Positions 53,441 to 60,924 of a stretch of DNA of 64,000 nucleotides are shown here, piece after piece; the first letter of the stretch is position 1; each line of letters opens with the position of its first letter. The notes under the pieces were generated by a model. That model searched no databases. It had not been told where the DNA came from and saw only the letters and a program-made list of their open reading frames with translations. This DNA comes from Mesorhizobium sp. M2E.F.Ca.ET.219.01.1.1 (lineage in GTDB: Bacteria; Pseudomonadota; Alphaproteobacteria; Rhizobiales; Rhizobiaceae). Position numbers and translations under genes: made by a program. The DNA lies in contig NZ_SADT02000003.1 of NCBI RefSeq assembly GCF_004016445.2, positions 62,001-126,000 of the forward strand. The letters run 5' to 3'.

Positions 53441-54253
53441 ATGTCGGTCATAGACGGCGCGGCGGCGCCAGCATCAGCCACACAAACGCTGCAGCATATT
53501 GTCTCCCACATGGTGGAGGCCGTGAACCGCGCCAGGTTTGTGGACATGCCGTTCTGGCACCTGGAAATGACCGATGTCTTCCCGTCGGACCTTTATCTGC
53601 GCATGCGCGCGGCCATGCCCGAGGCGCGCGAATATCGCGCGCTCAAGGGCCGCAACAATGTGAACATCAAGGCCGACGGGACCGCGACGCGGGTCAAGAT
53701 CGACCTCTACCCCGAATATATCCGCCATCTGCCGGCTGAGAAACGAGCCGTCTGGGCCTTGGTCGGCAAGGCGTTGCATGCGCCGGAACTGAAGGAGGCA
53801 TTCATGCGCCGCCTTGCCCCCGGCCTGGAGCGCCGGTTCGGCTCGGACTTCATGAAGGTCGGCATGTATCCGGTGCCGATGCTGACGCGCGACGTGCCGG
53901 GCTACCAGATCAAATTCCACACCGACACGAAATGGAAGGGCATCACGGTACAGTTCTACCTGCCGGAGGATGAAAGCATCAACCACATCGGCACGCGCTT
54001 CGCCCAGCGCAAGCCGGGCGGCGGCGGTTTCGAGAATTCACACCGGATGTCGTTTTCGCCGAACACGGGCTACGCCTTTGCGGTCGGCACCGACACCTGG
54101 CACGCGGTCGACATCGTCGGACCCGAAGTCCGCACCCGCGACAGCATCCTTCACACCTATTTCGTCGACAACACCGCGACGCTCAAGATCCGCAACCGCA
54201 GCAAGCGCGCCGCCAATTTCCTGATGAACGAAGTCCGCCACGTCGGCCGGTGA
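53441..54253 (+). CDS. 2-Oxoglutarate/Fe(II) oxygenase-like protein
   Basis: 270 residues. A likely metal triad H160-x-D162 ('IKFHTDTKWKG') and H221 ('TDTWHAVD') in a double-stranded beta-helix, with 'VQFYLPED' and a nearby arginine that could bind 2-oxoglutarate. Similar folds hydroxylate proteins or small molecules. The ATG at 53441 is chosen over one 16 codons earlier. The 220-base upstream gap is visibly less GC-rich and shows no clear promoter. Neighbourhood with the GT-C gene may hint at surface glycan modification (inference). Confidence 0.65.
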   Translation: MSVIDGAAAPASATQTLQHIVSHMVEAVNRARFVDMPFWHLEMTDVFPSDLYLRMRAAMPEAREYRALKGRNNVNIKADGTATRVKIDLYPEYIRHLPAEKRAVWALVGKALHAPELKEAFMRRLAPGLERRFGSDFMKVGMYPVPMLTRDVPGYQIKFHTDTKWKGITVQFYLPEDESINHIGTRFAQRKPGGGGFENSHRMSFSPNTGYAFAVGTDTWHAVDIVGPEVRTRDSILHTYFVDNTATLKIRNRSKRAANFLMNEVRHVGR

Positions 54254-54260
54254 CCTTCCC

Positions 54261-54283
54261 CTGCCGGCGCTTACCGCCGGCAG
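54261..54283. terminator. Bidirectional hairpin between convergent genes
   Basis: CTGCCGGCG (54261-54269) pairs perfectly with CGCCGGCAG (54275-54283) over a 5-base loop, in the 42-base gap between the oxygenase and phytase-like genes. No T-run on either side. Confidence 0.5.
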
Positions 54284-54295
54284 TTCCGACGAAGG

Positions 54296-55312
54296 TCAAT
54301 CCTCGTGCACGCTGAATTCCAGATAGAGGTTGCGCTGGAGGATCGAATGGTTGTCGTCGGAGATCAGCGACACCATCAGCGCGCCGTCGTCGCGCGTCCA
54401 GACGTCGAGCCCTTCCATATTGTCGATCTGGTAGCCCGTGTCGGCTTCCATCAGCACCGGCCCGTCGGCGACCGCGCCCTTCTCGACGCTTTCACCATAG
54501 ATGCGCCGCAGCCGCATCTTCACCCCGCGCGCGATGGAAAAACTCCGCTCAAGCAGGAGCAGGTCGCCGTCCGGCAGGAAGGCACCGTCGGTGATGTCGA
54601 AATCGCCGTTCCGCTTGATGGTGAAGACGCCTTTGTGCGGCCCTTCGATAATGGCGGCGTAGACATTGCCCGCCTCGTCGAGGCTCCTTTCCGAGACCAC
54701 GACCAGCCCGCCCGCATGCTGCCCGTAGGGGTTGGCGTGGGTGACGGTCTCGAAGCCGCGGTTCTGACGCAGTTCCCTCGCAGGAACCAGATAGTCGAGC
54801 TGCTTGACCGGCGCTTTCATATTGTCGGGATCGATCTTGAACTGGGCGACGCGCTGGTCGCGCTCGAAGCCGACGGTGGCGACGCCGTCCTTGACCGCGA
54901 GACCTTCCGCATCGACCTCCCACTTCCTGCCGATCGGCCGGCCCGAAGCGTCGACCATCTGCTGCATGCGGAAATTCGTCACGCCAGAGGGGCGCTTGCC
55001 GGCGTCATGCGCGATCGTGCCGAAGAACCAGAAGCCGGTGTCGGCGACCCCGATGAAGTCGCTGCCCGGCTTCAAGAAGCGAAACGCCGACAGCGCGCCG
55101 AAATCGCGCGCCGGCGAGGTCATCTCCAGCCCGCCGACGAATTCGAACGGCCCGAACCGCGTCTCGTCGTGGCCGACATGGAACTGGCTGATCGGCCGCG
55201 CCGAGATCTCGACGGTCTCGACGGAAGCTCTTTGGGCGGCAATGGCCGGCGAAGCGCAGGTCAGCACGCAGGCGAAGAGCGTCCGCCGCGCGCGCCGCCC
55301 CGAAAAGATCAT
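54296..55312 (-). CDS. Phytase-like esterase domain protein (PF13449 type)
   Basis: 338 residues, exported (signal-like 1-25, ending AIA before AQR). Beta-propeller-like repeats: 'VGGLEMTSPARDFGALSAFRFLKPGSDFIGVADTGFWF', 'KWEVDAEGLAVKDGVATVGFERDQRV', 'NRGFETVTHAN', 'DNMEGLDVWTRDDG'. Known as 'esterase-like activity of phytase' domain; substrate unproven. Start overlaps the cobT stop (ATGA), so it is co-transcribed with the cobaltochelatase genes. Confidence 0.82.
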   Translation of the reverse strand: MIFSGRRARRTLFACVLTCASPAIAAQRASVETVEISARPISQFHVGHDETRFGPFEFVGGLEMTSPARDFGALSAFRFLKPGSDFIGVADTGFWFFGTIAHDAGKRPSGVTNFRMQQMVDASGRPIGRKWEVDAEGLAVKDGVATVGFERDQRVAQFKIDPDNMKAPVKQLDYLVPARELRQNRGFETVTHANPYGQHAGGLVVVSERSLDEAGNVYAAIIEGPHKGVFTIKRNGDFDITDGAFLPDGDLLLLERSFSIARGVKMRLRRIYGESVEKGAVADGPVLMEADTGYQIDNMEGLDVWTRDDGALMVSLISDDNHSILQRNLYLEFSVHED

Positions 55313-57207
55313 CCGACGCGCCGCAGCCCGCCGCGGCGGGTGTCGCGCGCGCTTTCCTCGCCAAACAGCGAGGCGAGCTGCTCGGTCATGGCCCCGGCCA
55401 GTTCCTCGGCGTCGACGATGGTGACGGCGCGGCGGTAGTAGCGGGTGACGTCGTGGCCGATGCCGATGGCGAGCAGTTCCACCGGCGAGCGCGTCTCGAT
55501 CAGCTCGATGACCGCCCGCAGGTGCCGCTCCAGATAGTTGCCCGGATTGACCGAGAGCGTCGAATCGTCGACCGGCGCGCCGTCCGAGATCATCATCAGG
55601 ATCTTGCGCTGCTCGGGCCGGCCGATCAGCCGGTTATGCGCCCAAAGCAGCGCCTCGCCGTCGATGTTCTCCTTGAGCAGACCCTCGCGCATCATCAGCC
55701 CGAGATTGCGCCGCGCGCGACGCCATGGATGGTCGGCGGACTTGTAGATGATGTGGCGCAGGTCGTTGAGCCGGCCGGGATTGGGCGGCTTGCCGTCCTT
55801 CAGCCATTTCTCGCGCGCCTGCCCACCTTTCCAGGCGCGGGTGGTGAAGCCGAGGATCTCGACCGAAACGCCGCAGCGCTCCAGCGTGCGCGCCAGGATG
55901 TCGGCGCAGGTCGCGGCGACCGTGATCGGCCGGCCGCGCATGGAGCCCGAATTGTCGAGCACCAGCGACACCACCGTGTCGCGGAACTTGGTGTCGCGCT
56001 CCTGCTTGAAGGACAGCGGCTGCATCGGATCGATGACGACGCGCACCAGGCGCGCCGGATCGAGATAGCCTTCCTCCAGGTCGAAATCCCAGGAGCGGTT
56101 CTGCTGCGCCATCAGCCGGCGCTGCAGCCGGTTGGCGAGCCTTCCGACGACGCCGGACAGGTTGGCGAGCTGCTTGTCGAGGAAGGCGCGCAGCCGGTCG
56201 AGCTCCTCTTCCTCGCAAAGGTCCTCGGCCCCCACCGTCTCGTCGAAGGCGGTGGTGAAGACCTTGTAGTCGATTTCCTTCGGCAGGTTGAGGAACGGGT
56301 TGTCGTTGCGCTTGGCCTCGCCAGGCGTCTCGGCGTCGGAATCGTCCTCGTCGGAGAGGTCGTCGGAGGTGGCGTCCGTCGCTTCCGTCTCGGCCGACTC
56401 TTCCTCGTCGGCGGAGGCTTCGGCGTCTTCCGACTGCGACTGCTCGGAGCCTGAATCCTCCTCGCCGCCTTCCTCGCTCTGTTCCTCGCCCTGCTGCTCG
56501 TTCTCTTCGTTTTCCTCGGAGTCGTCGGTTTCCTGGTCGTCGCCGAGTTCCTCGGCCATCTCCATGGAAACCAGCATGTCGCGCACGACGCGGGCAAAGG
56601 CCTGCTGGTCCTCGAGCTTGGCCGAGAGGCCTTCGAGGTCGCCGCGGGCCTTTTCCTCGACCCAGGGACGCCAGAGATCGACCAGCCGCTCGCCGCTCTT
56701 CGGCACTGCGCGTCCGGTTAGTTTTTCGCGCACGATCAGCGCGATCGCTTCCTCGAGCGGCGCGTCGGCCTTGTCCCTGACGTCGACAAGATTCGCCTTG
56801 GTGTATTTGTCCTCGAGCATCGAGCCGATATTGTCGGCCACGCCCTGCATGGCGCGGCTGCCGATCGCCTCGACGCGCGCCTGCTCAACGGCATCGAAGA
56901 TGGACCGCGCCAGCTTGCCTTCCGGCGCCAGCTTGTTGTGGATGCGCTGATCGTGGCAGGCCCGCTTCAGAGCCATCGAGTCACCCAGACCACGGGTGAT
57001 CGCGATATCGTTGCGCGACGCTTTCTTGGGCAGTTCAGGCAGGCGCGCCCGATTTCCCGCCAGCGCCGGCCGGTCCTTGGCGAAGCCGACCTCGAGATCC
57101 TTGTCGCCGGCGACGGCGCGCATGCAGACGGTGACGGCGCGCTTGAAGCTGTCCGCTTCAGACCCGTTCTTCGGCTTGTTGCGCGTGTTGTCGCCCGGAC
57201 CCGCCAC
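55309..57207 (-). CDS. cobT: Cobaltochelatase subunit CobT
   Basis: 632-residue subunit of the ATP-dependent CobNST chelatase that inserts cobalt into hydrogenobyrinic acid a,c-diamide in aerobic cobalamin synthesis. A very acidic linker (about 220-300) precedes a C-terminal VWA domain whose metal site is D418-N-S420-G-S422 ('LVLDNSGSMRG'). Works with the AAA+ subunit CobS. The start is GTG at 57207, sharing one base with the stop of the upstream lipoprotein gene; GAGGTG precedes it. Confidence 0.93.
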   Translation of the reverse strand: MAGPGDNTRNKPKNGSEADSFKRAVTVCMRAVAGDKDLEVGFAKDRPALAGNRARLPELPKKASRNDIAITRGLGDSMALKRACHDQRIHNKLAPEGKLARSIFDAVEQARVEAIGSRAMQGVADNIGSMLEDKYTKANLVDVRDKADAPLEEAIALIVREKLTGRAVPKSGERLVDLWRPWVEEKARGDLEGLSAKLEDQQAFARVVRDMLVSMEMAEELGDDQETDDSEENEENEQQGEEQSEEGGEEDSGSEQSQSEDAEASADEEESAETEATDATSDDLSDEDDSDAETPGEAKRNDNPFLNLPKEIDYKVFTTAFDETVGAEDLCEEEELDRLRAFLDKQLANLSGVVGRLANRLQRRLMAQQNRSWDFDLEEGYLDPARLVRVVIDPMQPLSFKQERDTKFRDTVVSLVLDNSGSMRGRPITVAATCADILARTLERCGVSVEILGFTTRAWKGGQAREKWLKDGKPPNPGRLNDLRHIIYKSADHPWRRARRNLGLMMREGLLKENIDGEALLWAHNRLIGRPEQRKILMMISDGAPVDDSTLSVNPGNYLERHLRAVIELIETRSPVELLAIGIGHDVTRYYRRAVTIVDAEELAGAMTEQLASLFGEESARDTRRGGLRRVG

Positions 57208-57647
57208 TAAAGCACCTCTTCTCCAGCAGCAACTATCTGCTGTGTCACCACAGCTTGCTGAATATCCTTGAGTCGCTCTGGCTTCCTGTTGTCACAAGCT
57301 GACTCGCCTGGCTCTCCGTACTTCAGGTAGCCTAAACTCGAAACAGCCCGTGATCGATTGTCGAATTGCCACCCCGACAAAACCGCGCTGCCGCTCAAGC
57401 ACGTTGCATAAACACAGACCACCCTGACCGTACTGCCGTTCTTGCGTGCGTCCGCGCAGGATGCTCCACGCTCAGTCATTTCCTGCGCGAAAAAACTCTG
57501 CGATTGGCCTAACTGTTTAAGACGTACGCCCTCAAGGGTTCCAAAAAATTCTGAATCCGTTCCGGGCCTTATCGTCACGGTAGAACAACCAGCCAAGATT
57601 GCGAAAGAGATGCCCGCAATCAGCTTCGGTTGAAGCCGCCGATCCAA
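57207..57647 (-). CDS. Small putative lipoprotein inserted between cobS and cobT
   Basis: About 146 residues from a TTG start five bases past the cobS stop (GGGG upstream). N-terminal 'KLIAGISFAILAGCSTV' is a lipoprotein signal with lipobox L-A-G-C. The rest has four further cysteines and no family I recognise. The frame is open further upstream, overlapping cobS, but the lipobox position favours the TTG. Base composition is clearly less GC-rich than cobS and cobT, and standard cobST operons have no such gene, which suggests acquisition. Start and function uncertain. Confidence 0.55.
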   Translation of the reverse strand: MDRRLQPKLIAGISFAILAGCSTVTIRPGTDSEFFGTLEGVRLKQLGQSQSFFAQEMTERGASCADARKNGSTVRVVCVYATCLSGSAVLSGWQFDNRSRAVSSLGYLKYGEPGESACDNRKPERLKDIQQAVVTQQIVAAGEEVL

Positions 57648-57651
57648 ACTG

Positions 57652-58638
57652 TTACCCCAGCACCACGTTGGCGGCGCTCTCCGGCAGATCCTCGCCAAAG
57701 GCGCGCTGGTAGAACTCGGCCACAACCGAACGCTCCAGCTCGTCGCATTTGTTGAGGAAGGTCAGCCGGAACGCCATGCCGATATCGCCGAAGATCTCGG
57801 CGTTCTCGGCCCAGGTGATGACGGTACGCGGACTCATCACGGTCGACAGGTCGCCATTGATGAAGGCCGAGCGCGTCATGTCGGCGACGCGCACCATCTT
57901 GTTGACGATGTCCCTGCCCTTGTTGTCGCGATAGTGCTTGGCCTTGGCCAGCACGATGTTCACCTCATTGTCGTGCGGCAGGTAGTTAAGCGTGGTGACG
58001 ATCGACCAGCGGTCCATCTGGGCCTGGTTGATCTGCTGCGTGCCGTGATAGAGGCCGGTGGTGTCGCCGAGGCCGACCGTGTTGGCGGTGGCGAACAGCC
58101 GGAAGGCCGGATGCGGGCGGATGACGCGGCTCTGGTCGAGCAGCGTGAGCCGTCCCGACGATTCCAGCACGCGCTGGATGACGAACATCACGTCCGGGCG
58201 GCCGGCGTCATACTCGTCGAAGCACAGCGCCACATTGTGCTGATAGGCCCAGGGCAGGATGCCGTCGCGGAACTCGGTGACCTGCAGGCCCTCCTTGACG
58301 ACGATGGCGTCCTTGCCGACGAGGTCGATACGGCTGACATGGCTGTCGAGGTTGACGCGCACGCAGGGCCAGTTGAGCCGCGCCGCGACCTGCTCGATAT
58401 GCGTCGACTTGCCCGTGCCGTGATAACCCGACACCATCACGCGGCGGTTATAGGCAAAGCCGGCGAGGATCGCCAATGTCGTCGCCTTGTCGAACAGATA
58501 ATCAGGGTCGATGTCCGGGACATGCTCGGTCGCCGCCGAATAGGCGGGAACGACCATCTTGGAGTCGAAGCCGAATTTCTCCTTCACCGACACCGTCGTG
58601 TCGGGCAGGTTGGCGATGTCGCGATCGACCTTGTTCAT
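57652..58638 (-). CDS. cobS: Cobaltochelatase subunit CobS
   Basis: 328-residue AAA+ ATPase of the MoxR type that powers cobalt insertion with CobT and CobN. Walker A GYHGTGKST (71-79), Walker B 'ALCFDEYDAG', sensor 'LFATANTVGLGD' and the downstream 'MDRWSIV' arginine region. ATG 58638 gives the usual length; GTG at 58656 or TTG at 58647 are possible alternatives. Followed by the unusual lipoprotein gene. Confidence 0.93.
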   Translation of the reverse strand: MNKVDRDIANLPDTTVSVKEKFGFDSKMVVPAYSAATEHVPDIDPDYLFDKATTLAILAGFAYNRRVMVSGYHGTGKSTHIEQVAARLNWPCVRVNLDSHVSRIDLVGKDAIVVKEGLQVTEFRDGILPWAYQHNVALCFDEYDAGRPDVMFVIQRVLESSGRLTLLDQSRVIRPHPAFRLFATANTVGLGDTTGLYHGTQQINQAQMDRWSIVTTLNYLPHDNEVNIVLAKAKHYRDNKGRDIVNKMVRVADMTRSAFINGDLSTVMSPRTVITWAENAEIFGDIGMAFRLTFLNKCDELERSVVAEFYQRAFGEDLPESAANVVLG

Positions 58639-58713
58639 CTCTATCAACGTCTCCACGGGCGAAACGCCGCGTTTCGCCGGCAATCGATTTTGTCCGGGGG
58701 CGGTCTTAGAGCC

Positions 58714-58740
58714 TTTTCCAACCTTATGAAAGTTGGAAAA
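58714..58740. terminator. AT-ended hairpin between the J-domain gene and cobS
   Basis: TTTTCCAAC (58714-58722) pairs with GTTGGAAAA (58732-58740) around a 9-base loop, so each strand ends in a T/A run. It lies in the 124-base gap after the J-domain gene and could terminate it before cobS. No cobalamin riboswitch pattern was seen in this gap. Confidence 0.5.
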
Positions 58741-58762
58741 CGACTTGGGACCGTGGGGCCGC

Positions 58763-59386
58763 TCAGCACAATCCTGCTTGCTTGAGCACGCGATAGGCCT
58801 GCAGCACATCGCGGAACCGGTCTTCCGAACCTCTGTCGCCGCCATTCGCATCCGGATGGTGACGCTTAACCAGTTCCTTATAACGCGCCTTGATGTCCTG
58901 ACCAGTCGCCTTTGTATCAAGGCCAAGCGTTTCCAGCGCCTTGGCCTCAAGCGGCTTTGCTTTGCGTTCGCGCGGCTCGCGCGCGCCTGAGCCGAACAGG
59001 TTGAACGGATCGCGCATACGGTTGTAGTAGCCGGCGCGCCCCGAGCGCTGCTGCGCGAAATCCGGCGCCGAGCGCGTCCCGCCGCCATTGGCGCCCATGC
59101 GCCAGGTCGGCCTGTGGCCGGTCAGCGCCTCCTTCTGGAAGCGTGCGATCTCGCTGTCCGACACGCCGGAGAAATAGTTGAAGCCCTTGTTGTATTCGCG
59201 CACATGGTCGAAGCAGAAGCGGAAATACTCGCCCTCCTTGAGCCGTCCGACCGGCGCCCGGTGCGTACCGGCCTCGTTGCAGCCGTCCCACTGGCAGACC
59301 GGCGCGCGCGACTTCAGCTCGGCGTCCTTCTCCGGCCGGATCCGGATCTTTTCGAAATATTTGGGATACGCTTTCATCTCACCCAT
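58763..59386 (-). CDS. J-domain protein with N-terminal Cys/His region
   Basis: 207 residues. A C-terminal DnaJ domain (about 150-207) with the essential HPD (177-179, 'KRHHPDANGG') stimulates an Hsp70 ATPase. The N-terminal part carries C31, C36, C58 and H61 in 'CQWDGC' and 'FCFDH', possibly a zinc site. This layout is typical of the rhizobial J-protein next to cobS; client unknown. A second ATG three codons in is possible. Divergent from bolA. Confidence 0.87.
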   Translation of the reverse strand: MGEMKAYPKYFEKIRIRPEKDAELKSRAPVCQWDGCNEAGTHRAPVGRLKEGEYFRFCFDHVREYNKGFNYFSGVSDSEIARFQKEALTGHRPTWRMGANGGGTRSAPDFAQQRSGRAGYYNRMRDPFNLFGSGAREPRERKAKPLEAKALETLGLDTKATGQDIKARYKELVKRHHPDANGGDRGSEDRFRDVLQAYRVLKQAGLC

Positions 59387-59521
59387 TTATGGGCTGTTCG
59401 CATATGCGAAACAAGAATTGACATTTCGCCGATGATCGCCCTAACCGCTGAATCGCGGCTTAAAAGCGGTCGAAATTCAAGATTTGCGGCTGTGCCGTAA
59501 ATGTGGTGAAGGGAAGCCCGG

Positions 59522-59824
59522 ATGTCCATACAGGCCAAGATGGAAGACAAGCTGAAAGCGGCATTTTCGCCCGAACGGCTCGCCGTCATCAACGAAAGCC
59601 ACCTTCATGCAGGCCATCACCATGTCGAGTCCGGCCATCATGCGACTTTCGACGGCACCGGCGAGACCCATTTCCGCGTCCGCATTGTCTCGCCAAGTTT
59701 TGCCGGCATGAGCCGTATCGACCGCCATCGCGCCGTCAACGAACTGCTTGCCGACGAACTGAAGGCAGGCGTGCACGCGCTGGCGATCGAGCCTGCCGCG
59801 CCTGGCGAGAAGACGCGCTGGTAG
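59522..59824 (+). CDS. bolA: BolA-family protein
   Basis: 100-residue BolA/IbaG-like protein. 'VINESHLHAGHHHV' and 'HFRVRIVSPSFAGMSRIDRHRAVNELLADEL' are the conserved fold, including the histidine in 'RIDRHR' that coordinates a [2Fe-2S] cluster with monothiol glutaredoxin. An unusual histidine cluster (HLHAGHHH) sits near residue 27. Ends flush with the convergent hydrolase gene. Confidence 0.92.
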   Translation: MSIQAKMEDKLKAAFSPERLAVINESHLHAGHHHVESGHHATFDGTGETHFRVRIVSPSFAGMSRIDRHRAVNELLADELKAGVHALAIEPAAPGEKTRW

Positions 59825-60631
59825 TCAGGCCACCGTCGCCTTCAGGAACGCCAACGCCGCGGCGGTGAGCGCGTCACCTTCCTCGCCGAAATCGCCATTG
59901 ATCGACATATGCGTATAGGCGCTGCCGTCGAACAGCGTGACCTTGGTGCCGGTGGCGCGCAGGCGTTCCGCGAAAGCCTTTGATTCTTCGCCTCGCCCTG
60001 GCGCGCGCGAATAGGCGATGAAGGTCGGCGGATGTTTTTTGCCGTCGACATAGCTCGACGGCGACAGCGCCGCCCATTGTTTCGGGTCGGAGAAGACACG
60101 CGCATAGGCGCGCACCATGCCGCCATTTCTCGAAAGCGCGGCAAGATCATAGGCCCTGGTGTCGTCTAGGATCAGCGCGGCGACGCCCGGCAACCCTCCG
60201 CGCATGCCCGTCAGCGCGACCAGATGGCAGCCGGCCGAATGGCCCATCCCGACGATGCGGTCCGGATCGCCGCCATGCCGGGCGATGTTGGCGCGCACAT
60301 AGGCGTAGGCCTTTTCGACATCGCCGGCCTGGGTAGCGACGTCCGCTTCCGGCAACATTCGATAGTCGATCGAGACGAACACGAAGCCATTGGCAAGCAG
60401 GAAGTCCGGCTTTGAGCCGACCTGGCTGCGCTTGCCGAACCGCCAGGCGCCGCCATGGACGAAGAACACCACCGGCAGGTTCTTCGCGCCGGCCGGCGCG
60501 TAGATGTCGAGCTTGGCCGGGCCGTAGTCGAGGGTTTGCGGTTCCGGCTGGCTCGAACGCTCGGCGGCTGACGCCCCCGCCGGCAACAGCGCCGCCAGGG
60601 TTGCCACGATGAAACTGCGTCGATTAATCAT
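59825..60631 (-). CDS. Exported alpha/beta hydrolase (carboxylesterase-like)
   Basis: 268 residues. The N-terminus 'NRRSFIVATLAALLPAGASAA' is a twin-arginine-type signal (R4-R5), so export in folded form is likely. Hormone-sensitive-lipase-like hydrolase: oxyanion 'HGGAWRFG', nucleophile S132 in 'GMGHSAG', Asp in 'RATGTKVTLFDGS' region and His in 'YTHMSI'. Start at 60631 has GGAG six bases upstream; 60637 is too close to it. Substrate unknown. Confidence 0.85.
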   Translation of the reverse strand: MINRRSFIVATLAALLPAGASAAERSSQPEPQTLDYGPAKLDIYAPAGAKNLPVVFFVHGGAWRFGKRSQVGSKPDFLLANGFVFVSIDYRMLPEADVATQAGDVEKAYAYVRANIARHGGDPDRIVGMGHSAGCHLVALTGMRGGLPGVAALILDDTRAYDLAALSRNGGMVRAYARVFSDPKQWAALSPSSYVDGKKHPPTFIAYSRAPGRGEESKAFAERLRATGTKVTLFDGSAYTHMSINGDFGEEGDALTAAALAFLKATVA

Positions 60632-60849
60632 CGCCATCTCCGGCCAGGCTGTGTCCCGGCGGGCACGGGTGCTCGCCAAGCGTCTCCTTTAAGAAGCAAA
60701 AATGACAACTTTCGGTGCGAAACCAAATCCGCTCCTTGACCGTCCGCTGGCAATCACCACGTATGTTCATAGGCGAGCATTTACGGCCGAATCGGGGTGG
60801 CCCGAAGGCCAATACCGGAGTGCATTGTGCACACTTCCTTCAAGTGAAG

Positions 60850-60874
60850 GGAACCACAATGCTTTCCGGCGGTT
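60850..60874 (+). promoter_or_regulatory. Candidate EcfG (general stress) promoter of prkA
   Basis: GGAAC (60850-60854), a 16-base spacer and GGTT (60871-60874) match the GGAAC-N16-17-CGTT pattern of the alphaproteobacterial stress sigma factor EcfG, with one -10 mismatch. Placed about 50 bases before prkA. The rest of the 293-base gap shows a GTGCA-TTG-TGCAC palindrome (60820-60832) and nothing else clear. Confidence 0.5.
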
Positions 60875-60885
60875 GATGAAGCGAT

Positions 60886-60910
60886 GAGCCGATTGGCAGC
60901 CTATCGGCTC
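60886..60910 (+). promoter_or_regulatory. Leader hairpin upstream of prkA
   Basis: GAGCCGAT (60886-60893) pairs perfectly with ATCGGCTC (60903-60910) over a 9-base loop. If transcription starts near 60880 this hairpin forms the 5' end of the mRNA, ending four bases before the likely ribosome-binding site (GAGG). Confidence 0.5.
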
Positions 60911-60924
60911 CGAGGCAAAGCATC

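Noticed and set aside
58639..58762. Cobalamin riboswitch before cobS
   Set aside because: The gap is 124 bases and shows only an AT-ended hairpin; no B12-box-like conserved core was found.
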